From the NCBI GenBank assembly GCA_003254885.1, contig QANT01003388.1, positions 1-29,245 of the forward strand: DNA of 29,245 nucleotides. Direction: 5' to 3'. A model generated the notes under the pieces. The model had not been told where the DNA came from. It worked only from the letters and a program-made list of their open reading frames with translations, and did not search any database. Position numbers and translations under genes: made by a program. The DNA is from Purshia tridentata (taxonomy: Eukaryota; Streptophyta; Magnoliopsida; Rosales; Rosaceae). Below, in pieces: positions 22,601 to 29,245 of the stretch (positions are counted from its first letter, which is position 1; every line of letters starts with the position of its first letter).

Positions 22601-25600
22601 CAGGGCGGGTATCTGGGCGGGTATCTGAGAAATAAAACTCCAGTGTGGACCGGTATCCGGGCAGGAACATGGCTTCTGAACAATGTGAGGAATTACAAGA
22701 GCAAGAATATGCTCCAATGAAGATACTATGTCCAAGCAATTATCAGTCCTTATACTTTCCTGCACCACAACATTAATGTAGTTTAAGAAAATGTGTGCGG
22801 GTGTATGACCAACATAGAGTAAATGACAAACTCCAAAAGAAAAAACATATAAAGAAGTTACACAACCTGGCACCATATCCCCTCTATAAAGGGATGACAA
22901 GATATTAGGAATAACTAGACATCTTTGTAAACCTCCAGCAAAAATTTGGGTCATGACTCATATCTCATAAACATGACATATAATAACAGAAGAAAACAAA
23001 TAGCTGGAATCAGATGCATACCCTTCCTGTTAAAATAATCTCTTTAAACAACGTAAATGCCTTCCTTCGCAAAAGATAGCTAACTGTCTTACAAGCCCAT
23101 GGAGCATTGGGATCTATCAACAAATCTAAAATTCCTAAGAAACAATTTGTATCCTTGTTGGACTGAGACACTGCAAAAAGTTTGTCCCTGAAAAAAGAAA
23201 TATACATAGATAAGTGACTTTGGCATCAAAAACCAACTCAGAAAAACATATATATATATATATGGCATAAAAAGCAACAAAATCAAAGAATTAAAGTTTG
23301 ATCTCTAAGTCTACAACATATGTCCAAATGACTCCTTTCTACCATCCGTGAAACTAAAGTGAAATACAAGTCAGCAAGGCTACTGCCCCAACAACAAATA
23401 AAAAACAACAGATCTAGTTAGGCCATTAAGAATTATAAGGGCATGCCGTGCACTTGGTTAGTGAAATATATATTTTCTTGTATGACTCCATGTCCTCTTA
23501 GATATGAAGATATAACAACACCTTCCCTTTATTGCTTTATCCACCCATTAAGAGACAAAAATTGAATGAGCCCTGCTATGAGAATCAATACAATGACTTA
23601 GGGCTTGTTTGGCAGTGCTTTTAGAATTGCCAAAAGCACTTTCAGATTAGTAAAAGCACTTTTGGTAGCGTATGGCAATAAAATATATAAGTAATTTTTT
23701 AGTTATAAAAGTGCTTTTAAAGGGTTTTTTTAAAAACACCTAACTGGTGCTTTCATCAAGAAGCACTTCAAGTGCTTTTGCATGACCCACTTAGAATTTG
23801 TATAGAAATTTGTATGTGCTTCTTTGCATAACCTCTTCTAGCAAAAGCACTACTAAATAAAAGTATTTCTAAGAAGTGCCAAACAGGCTATAATAGTGAT
23901 TTTATACAATAAATAAATCAAGTATAAGATGCATCTAATATAAAATAGCTAGGCATTCCAAACTTACAAAGGGCAATGAGGCCCACATTAAAGTTTATAA
24001 GTGGGCTAAGAAGAGGTTGAATACACGGCCCAATACCTTGTTCAGGTGAGACCATGGCACAGCAGGCCCAAGTTGGGAGTTGGATAAAACCCATCCCCAA
24101 AATATATAATAAATACAGCTGGAGATTTTTTAAAGGGATCACGAAAGTCTAGAGTTATAAAAGCTTTGATTAATCCAAGAGTCATACATCTAGAAAATTA
24201 ATTAAGATTTAACAGGTCATGCTTGGAAATCCAAGAAGTCATTGGAAGTTTAAATAAAGTTATAAATTTTAGTAACGTGTGGAGACTAGAAGTCATGGCA
24301 CACATCTATGCATGAAAGGGAGTATGTAATATTCATCTATTTCTTGTGATTGATTCACAATTTTAAGAAGGTGCGAGACCTTGTTCTTAACTGGCAGTGA
24401 ATCCTATATCCTACCAGAGTGATTCTAGTAGTTTAAACTTCATCTCGAACATTTCTCAATTTTCCCAGCACCTGCCACTAGTACTTTTCACTTACAAATA
24501 TTCTACTATTCCTTCCTAACTGTTCTACATCACCGACGCATGGGATTAAATAATAACACCCAATGGGCAGTCTAAATCAGAATAATCAACTGTTCAAAAT
24601 ATCAAAATAAGTTCAAATGTTAATGCAACCAACCTTTTTTGATTAAAAGCCTTAATGCACAGAAATGCAAGCTGCTTCACTCTGTAATTTACATGATGCT
24701 TGGATGTATAACTTGTGCCTGCTAAGAGGCCCACAATATCCCCTGTTTCACAATCAAATATTGTTAATGACACCAAAAGGTCTTAAGCAGTGTGGAAACA
24801 CGCAAAAAATCAAGAGGTTCTAATCAGCCTTTATTAAAAACCTAAGATCAAACTTCTTGCATAATTGCACTGAAGGTTTAAAACTGAACTTTGGATCCTT
24901 CTTGATTGTTAAAGCTTGAAGCAATTAACAGTATGAAAACTAGAGCAATAGCATACTTGTGTAGCCAACTCCGCACTTATCAAATAAAATGTGGATTAAG
25001 ATTGAATATGAAGACAATCTAGTTATGTTCTTTTAATCACGGTCCATTGCATAGACAATTCACGATCTTTAACGGAAAAATTGGCATGTTAACCTTCAAA
25101 ATTGTTTGGTTAGTCAGTGGTTGCCAATAAAGATAAGTCTGGATTGTATTCACCTGTTGAACGTTTTGGGGATAAAATTTATGATCAAAACAAGCTACTA
25201 ATAATTAGTATTATACTACCATCTATATAAGCTTCCATCTTATAATTTACTAAATCGTAAAATAAGCCCTTCTATAGGGTAAAGGACCTTGTAAATAACA
25301 AAAACAAAAGAAGTAATCAGCAGGCTAGCACAAAGGCTCATGCATTCATTACTTGGAATTTTGGGAAAGAGGGATGGGTTTCAGGTTTAAAACATTAAAT
25401 GCGTAACCAAGTAGAGAAACAATAATAGCCATCCTTGGACTGAAATGAAAGCTTTGTAGAAAAATCACCAACGCACAGAATTTATTACATGGCAGATATT
25501 AATCAAACAATACTCAAACAGACAGCTCTTTATATAGAAATATGATTACAATAATTACCACTACCGTTAACAAACTGCTGGAGTAACCGGCATGTCTCAC

Positions 25601-26260
25601 TAAGGGTGGAAAAATCAGTATCACGTTGAGTGTCGAGGAAAAAGAGCAACTGGCCGAGAAACCGTGAATTGGGACCAAACGAAGACCTGAACAGGTGATG
25701 CTCAAAGAAGAGCATTAACTTAATTGGCAACTACTAAGACTTAAGAGGAAGTTAACTAGAGTTTGAACTCATCAACAAGGACCTGATAAAAAACGTACAG
25801 ATCTTACCTATTCACATTCCGCAAATCTTTCCCATATGTTCCATAGAATTGCGCTCGCATCCTAGTTTTTTCAGCTCCCACTAATTTTCTCCATCGAAGG
25901 TATCTCTGTAGCCAGTAATTTGTCAAAACTTGGAAAAACACAAAAGGCTAGTGATTAAATTACTTATCTAAACAACAGCTTAACTCTGCACAATTGAGTC
26001 CGAACCTATCTAAACAACAAGCTCACTCAAACCGCACACAAAGCGAAAGTAAAAGTCCAAACCTGAATTTTGATTGCGGCAGATTTTCGTTGGAGCAACT
26101 TGCGCTCCAACTCAATTTGCTCCTGGCGCGACTTGCGCTCCAACTCAATTTGCTCCTGGCGCAACTTGCGCTCCAACTTAATTTGCTCCAGAAACGCTGA
26201 TCTATCCCTTTCCTTCGTACTTCGCCCCCCCAAATCTACATGCTTCGAAGTCGGAAACAT
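16602..26260 (-). CDS. UPL6: UPL6-like HECT E3 ubiquitin-protein ligase (25 exons, 984 aa)
   Basis: This HECT ligase would accept ubiquitin from an E2 on its catalytic cysteine and pass it to substrates. The start MFPTSKHVDLGGRSTKERDR, an IQ motif (AAIKIQRYLRWRKLV, about residues 61-75), an alpha-helical central region and a C-terminal HECT domain (about 650-984) give the architecture of plant UPL6, related to animal UBE3B/UBE3C. Twenty-five exons, all with GT/AG borders and matching phases, join into 2955 nt without a stop until TAA at 16602-16604. The catalytic Cys is residue 952 in PSASTCANMLKLP, and Phe981 is four from the end, as HECT catalysis usually needs. Arabidopsis UPL6 is about 1029 residues long. 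This copy lacks about 75 residues after residue 286, and many positions differ from usual UPL6. It may be a diverging paralogue. Expression and substrate are unknown. Introns carry several MITEs. Confidence 0.9.
17828..18110. mobile_element. Tourist-like MITE (283 bp) in intron 20
   Basis: The left end GGTCTCGTTTGGTACATAGG and the right end CCTATGCGCCAAACGAGGCC are inverted complements over about 35 bp (including GGATAGTATTGGATA/TATCCAATACTATCC). TAA flanks both sides (17825-17827 and 18111-18113), the 3-bp target duplication expected of PIF/Harbinger MITEs. The element is oriented so that it does not disturb the flanking splice sites. Confidence 0.88.
20171..20359. mobile_element. Short MITE (~189 bp) in intron 14
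   Basis: The left end GGACCTGTTTGGGAGTATTT and the right end GTGCTGCCAGAAACAGCT-type sequence (inverted: AGCTGTTTCTGGCAGTGCTT) form imperfect terminal inverted repeats. TTA flanks both sides (20168-20170 and 20360-20362). It belongs to the same loose 'CCTGTTTGG ... AAAAGCACTT' family as the elements at 23601, 27133 and 27991. Confidence 0.65.
22355..22379. repeat. (AT)n microsatellite in intron 7
   Basis: A pure AT run of about 25 bp lies between exons 7 and 8 of the UPL6-like gene. Confidence 0.9.
23601..23888. mobile_element. MITE (~288 bp) in intron 4
   Basis: The left end GGGCTTGTTTGGCAGTGCTT and the right end AAGAAGTGCCAAACAGGC are inverted. The interior has many AAAAGCACTTTT/AAGTGCTTTT palindromic motifs. 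A second full copy is at 27133-27422, and a truncated one lies within the duplicated segment at 28573-28763. The target duplication is unclear. Confidence 0.75.
23889..24633. other. Remainder of intron 4, possibly carrying a retroelement fragment
   Basis: No exon. The stretch from about 23970 to 24440 has a denser, promoter-like composition (AGGCCCACATT, ACGGCCCAATACC, a TATAATAAAT box, then GTGGAGACTAGAAGTCATGG) that recalls a solo LTR. I could not find matching ends or a target duplication, so this is only a suspicion. Confidence 0.3.
24743..25558. other. Intron 3 of the UPL6-like gene (816 bp)
   Basis: AT-rich. No repeat, MITE end or hidden exon in frame was recognised. Confidence 0.5.
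26092..26192 (-). repeat. 33-bp in-frame tandem repeat in exon 1
   Basis: The 33-bp unit TTGCGCTCCAACTCAATTTG-CTCCTGGCGCGAC starts at 26100, 26133 and 26166 (the last is partial and diverged). On the coding strand it adds RQEQIELERK-type copies between the conserved start and the IQ motif, lengthening a charged helix by about 20 residues compared with what I recall of UPL6. Frame is kept. Confidence 0.9.
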
Positions 26261-27132
26261 TCTTCCTAGTCAACACCTAGCGACAAAAATTACGTTTCGC
26301 CTAAAAAGAATCCACGACGTATCGTTTGGTTGGCAATGAACTTTATAATCTGAATTGTTCACTTTTTAGCGGGATCGAGGGTTTCAGATCGAAGGTGGTG
26401 ATGATGGGAGGTGATGGAGCTCGTGGTGGTGGTAGGTGATAGACCCCTTTCAACCTAAACTTGGCTACGCACAGAAGCGAGAATAGAAAAGATGACAATG
26501 GAGAAAAGGTCTAGAGCTTCAGCTCCAGAACACACCATTTTCATTTAATTCATAACTGCTTACCCAATGAAAAACCGTTGCCTAAATACGGCTAACAAAC
26601 CAAAGAGCCACATAAGACTGCCAGCTGGCAATTTCAACTAAAAGAAATAGAGAGTCACATCAGACTGCCAGCTGACAAGTTCAACTAAAAGAAATAATAA
26701 AAAGCAGTAAAATAACAAACTACAAAAACATAATTAAAAGGGAAATATGATTTAGTTAATCACAGCTTCTTATCAGTGGGAGGTGGTGGTGGGAGGTAGG
26801 TGAGGACCAGGTGGTGGTGGTTGCGAGAAATTGAGATGGTGAGGTGATACTGACAGATTAAGGCTCGAAGAGGCTGAGTGTTGAGATAGAGTTGAGAGTG
26901 AGAGTGAAAAATATACCTGGACTGGGCTAATGGGCTTAGGCTATGGGAAATTTGGGCCAAGGCTGCAGCTAATAGCATACGGGCCGGTCAGGTTGGAAAC
27001 CAGCAGTTGAGAGCCCAAGCCATTTCCGGTCCAATTATCTTCAGCCTGGCAGGTCACTTGTAGTGGGTTCACCCATACTAATGCGGACCCAACCCGACAT
27101 GTCAAAAATGGATAGATAATTGAGTTAGTCTC
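26261..27132. other. Upstream flank of the UPL6-like gene
   Basis: The 5' UTR and promoter should lie in the first few hundred bases. G-rich GGTGGTGG/GGAGGTGATGG tracts occur at 26393-26440 and 26770-26850. A cluster of GGGCT/GGGCC motifs lies at 26920-27000. The stretch at 26500-26700 has a retroelement-like look but no confirmed ends. Short minus-strand frames here are not supported as genes. Confidence 0.4.
26606..26699. repeat. 47-bp tandem duplication
   Basis: Two adjacent copies share CACAT(A/C)AGACTGCCAGCTG and CAACTAAAAGAAATA, with a period of 47 bp and a few substitutions. It lies 350-440 bp upstream of the UPL6-like ATG. Confidence 0.8.
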
Positions 27133-27422
27133 GGGCTCGTTTGGCAATGTTTTTAGAATTGCCAAAAACGCTTTCAAATTAATAAAAGCGTTTTTGGTAA
27201 CATTTGGCAGAAATATAAATAAGTGCTTCTGGAAATAAAAGCACTTTTAAGGAGTTTTTTGAGAAGTACTTAACATATGATTTCATCAAGAAGCACTTCA
27301 AGTGTTTTTGTATGAACTACTTATAATTTTTATAAAAATTTGCGTGTGCTTCTTTGCAAAACCGTTTCTAACAAAAAACGCTATTAAATAAAAGCTCTTT
27401 TAAGAAATAGTGCCAAACAGGC
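27133..27422. mobile_element. MITE, full-length copy of the intron 4 family
   Basis: The left end GGGCTCGTTTGGCAATGTTT and the right end TAGTGCCAAACAGGC are inverted. The interior matches 23601-23888 throughout (TTTTAGAATTGCCAAAA, TTTCATCAAGAAGCACTTCA, GTGTGCTTCTTTGCA). It is about 290 bp long. Confidence 0.8.
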
Positions 27423-27990
27423 TTAAGATCATACCCACTTTTACTTTTTACATTAATCTTTAAAAATTTTATACTTTCTAAAATATCATGTTTCACGTTT
27501 AATTGTTACACCTTGTGATCAATGCAGAGTTGTCATATGCCCCAATTTTTTTTATTTTCTCTTTTCTTTTATTTTTTGGTTGATTTTTCATTTTACTTTT
27601 TCTTTTTGTTGATTATTTTGTTTTTCAAATAAGATTGAATCTTAAATCTCACAAGTAACACATGAGTCATTATAAAGTTTAGGTTTAAGCCCTAACAACT
27701 TTTTGAGTTTTCGTTCAATTATTTTCAACAATGTTAGAGATGTGATAATAAGAGAAATTGAGAGAATCTATTGTGAATGTGAAAAACTAACAAAACTTAA
27801 GAAATTTAACCACTTAGGGAAATTTTTCCAACGGCTTTTTGGAAGATAAGAATCAATTTTTCATTAAAATTGATAAACAAAATAATTGAAGAAATGTGAA
27901 AGGATTCTTTCGGGATCATACAAATTTTTAAATTAAGCTTGTAATAGTAGTCTAAAAATTTGAAATAATATGTAAATAAGTTGTGACTAA
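27423..27990. other. Gene-free AT-rich spacer
   Basis: Poly-T and pyrimidine-rich stretches at 27540-27620. No frame, repeat or mobile-element end was recognised. Confidence 0.45.
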
Positions 27991-28079
27991 GGACCTGTTT
28001 GGAAGTGTTTGTATAAAATGCGCTTTTACTCAATAATACTTTCATTATAAGCACTTTTGTTAGAAATACATATATTTTG
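27991..28079. mobile_element. Truncated MITE end joined to the duplicated segment
   Basis: GGACCTGTTTGGAAGTGTTT with AAAATGCGCTTTT and AAGCACTTTTGTT resembles the left part of the MITE at 20171. It stops abruptly at about 28079, where sequence copied from exon 5 of the UPL6-like gene begins. Confidence 0.55.
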
Positions 28080-28763
28080 TATTGGGATCTATCAACAAAT
28101 CTACAATTCCTAAGAAGAAATTTGTATCCTTGTTGGACTGACACACTGCAAAAAGTTTGTCCCTGAAAGAAGAAATATATATAGATAAGTGACTTTGGCA
28201 TCACAAACCAACTCAGAAAAACATATATATGTATATGGCATAAAAAGCATCAAAATCAAAGAGTTAAAGTTTAATCTTCTAAGTCTACAACATATTTCCA
28301 AATGACTCCTTTCTAGCATCCGTGAAGCTAAAGTGAAATACAAGTCAGCAAGGCTACTGCCCCAACAACAACCAAAACAACAGATCTAGTTAGGCCATTA
28401 AGAATTATAAGGACATGCCGTGCACTTGGTTAGTGAAATGTATATTTTCTTGTATGACTCCATGTCCTCTTAGATATGAAGATATAACAACACCTTCCCT
28501 TTATTGCTTTAACCACCCATTAAGAGACAAAATTAGAATGAGCCCAGCTATGATAATCAATACAATGACTTAGAGCTTGTTTGACAGTGCTTTTAGAATT
28601 GCCAAAAGCACTTTCAGATTAGTAAAATTATTTTTAGTAGCGTACGATAATAAAATATATAAGTACTTTTGAGTTATAAACTTGCTTTTAAAGGATTTTT
28701 TGAAAAACATCTGACAGATGCTTTTATCAAGAAGCACTTCAAATACTTTTGCATGAACCACTT
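28080..28763. repeat. Segmental duplication of UPL6-like exon 5/intron 4 (source 23107-23792)
   Basis: The two stretches are co-linear for about 685 bp and by eye well above 90% identical, in the same orientation. The copy starts inside exon 5 (ATTGGGATCTATCAACAAAT), crosses the exon 5 acceptor, follows intron 4 and ends inside the intron 4 MITE (near GCATGAACCACTT). The (AT)n run at 23250 is shortened and interrupted in the copy. Confidence 0.9.
28081..28162 (-). pseudogene. Exon 5 fragment of the UPL6-like gene
   Basis: This covers the first ~27 codons of exon 5 (DKLFAVCQSNKDTNFFLGIV and DLLIDPN) with the acceptor CAG still in place and no stop. At least three residues differ from the parent exon (S to C, C to F, L to V). 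It is cut off at 28080 with no other exons nearby, so it cannot encode a functional ligase. Confidence 0.85.
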
Positions 28764-29245
28764 TGATTATTTGATCAAAATTAGATAGACAAATAATTTT
28801 TTATTTGGCACCACCCTATTGCTGGCAATAGCCTCCCATTTTCTCTCCTTCCCTTTTTGTCTATTTCCTCTCTCTCTCCTCCCCTCTATCTCTTCTATGC
28901 TTTTCTCTCACCTCTCTTTTTATTTTTTCTTTCTTTCTCCCTCTTCTTCCTTGTTGAGAAAGAGGTCAGGCCAGCCCTAACCCTTCCGCACCCCACCAGC
29001 CCCGCCCCACCTAGTCCCAGCCCTGCCTAGCAAAAGACAGAGGAAGGGAAAGAAAAAAGGGTGATTTATAGGCCGGTCTAATTTTTTCTTCTCTCTTAGA
29101 CTAATACCTTAATACTTTTTTATTTTTGACTAAGGTCCAAAAATATTATCCAGATGTTTTTAATTTAAAAAATATGTAATATTATCCTAAAATTAATGAT
29201 ATGTAAATCCTAATATTATTATAACATTATTCTAATTGTATATTA
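28764..29245. other. Right-edge spacer with a polypyrimidine tract
   Basis: CT-rich sequence at 28840-28950 is followed by a C-rich stretch (CCCCACCAGCCCCGCCCCAC, about 28991-29010), then AT-rich DNA. No frame or repeat end was recognised. Confidence 0.45.

Larger units (their letters stand above)
21779..26260 (-). other. UPL6: UPL6-like exons 1-9: N-terminus, IQ motif and helical region
   Basis: Exon coordinates: 1, 26063-26260; 2, 25808-25905; 3, 25559-25686; 4, 24634-24742; 5, 23022-23187; 6, 22601-22759; 7, 22425-22506; 8, 22211-22329; 9, 21779-22065. Exon 3 encodes FGPNSRFLGQLLFFLDTQRD and SETCRLLQQFVNGSG. Exon 5 carries LLIDPNAPWACKTVSYLLRR. Exon 6 encodes SLEHILALVIPHIVQKPCSC and ends in QIPAQIPAL, a tiny internal duplication. 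Exon 7 resumes with AVDLAAVATFLLEVLPSIKL. Exon 9 has ETELLPLLLNLMKWCHENQK and TPGWLLPLAVFGPVY. These blocks follow the UPL6 order, apart from the gap between exons 6 and 7. Confidence 0.85.

Noticed and set aside
23970..24440. Solo LTR in intron 4
   Set aside because: The composition is suggestive, but neither TG/CA ends nor a 5-bp target duplication could be found by eye, so it is only noted as a possibility.
16602..26260. Calling the UPL6-like locus a pseudogene
   Set aside because: Despite the deletion and divergence, the whole 2955-nt frame is open, all splice sites are GT/AG and the catalytic residues remain.
26760..27177. Two minus-strand open frames upstream of the UPL6-like gene
   Set aside because: They derive from G-rich microsatellite-like DNA and the start of a MITE. 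No protein motifs.

Overview
This is a nuclear genomic window from a flowering plant, most likely a woody eudicot. The signs are AT-rich intergenic DNA, long introns with GT/AG borders, many small DNA transposons, and a gene that reads clearly as the plant HECT ubiquitin ligase UPL6. The transposon families and the UPL6 sequence make Rosaceae a reasonable guess, but the sequence does not prove it. No bacterial, organellar, CRISPR, rRNA or tRNA features were seen.

Layout. (1) 1-2560: the 5' part of a minus-strand gene whose coding region runs off the left edge. A 5'-UTR exon, a 1.46-kb UTR intron and four coding exons can be modelled, but the product is not recognised. (2) 3365-6202: a complete six-exon minus-strand gene of 722 codons. 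It encodes an unrecognised plant protein with a conserved-looking N-terminus, a coiled-coil/'GFRICKPQGT' centre, a proline-rich linker, a 27-bp coding minisatellite and an arginine-rich tail. A cluster of CGCG boxes lies upstream. (3) 7566-12335: a repeat-rich block. Two diverged direct repeats flank a non-autonomous CACTA transposon, which carries a dead transposase-gene remnant and a nested fold-back MITE. Four tandem copies of a ~337-bp unit follow. (4) 12336-16601: gene-free DNA with an hAT-type MITE and a tandem array of 30-31-bp units that can fold into hairpins. (5) 16602-26260: a 25-exon minus-strand gene for a UPL6-like HECT E3 ligase. All 25 exons join in one uninterrupted 984-codon frame. 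(6) 26261-29245: gene-free DNA with MITEs and a recent ~690-bp duplication of exon 5 and intron 4 of the UPL6-like gene.

All three genes are on the minus strand and there is no sign of a shared pathway. The most interesting locus is the UPL6-like gene. It keeps the HECT catalytic cysteine and the phenylalanine four residues from the C-terminus. It has also lost about 75 residues of the N-terminal helical region without breaking frame, expanded an 11-residue repeat next to the IQ motif, and altered the G-G-G motif at the start of the HECT fold. It looks like a diverging but still constrained paralogue rather than a plain pseudogene.

All exon borders, reading frames and residue numbers were worked out by hand. 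Family names are from recognition of conserved motifs; no database search was possible.
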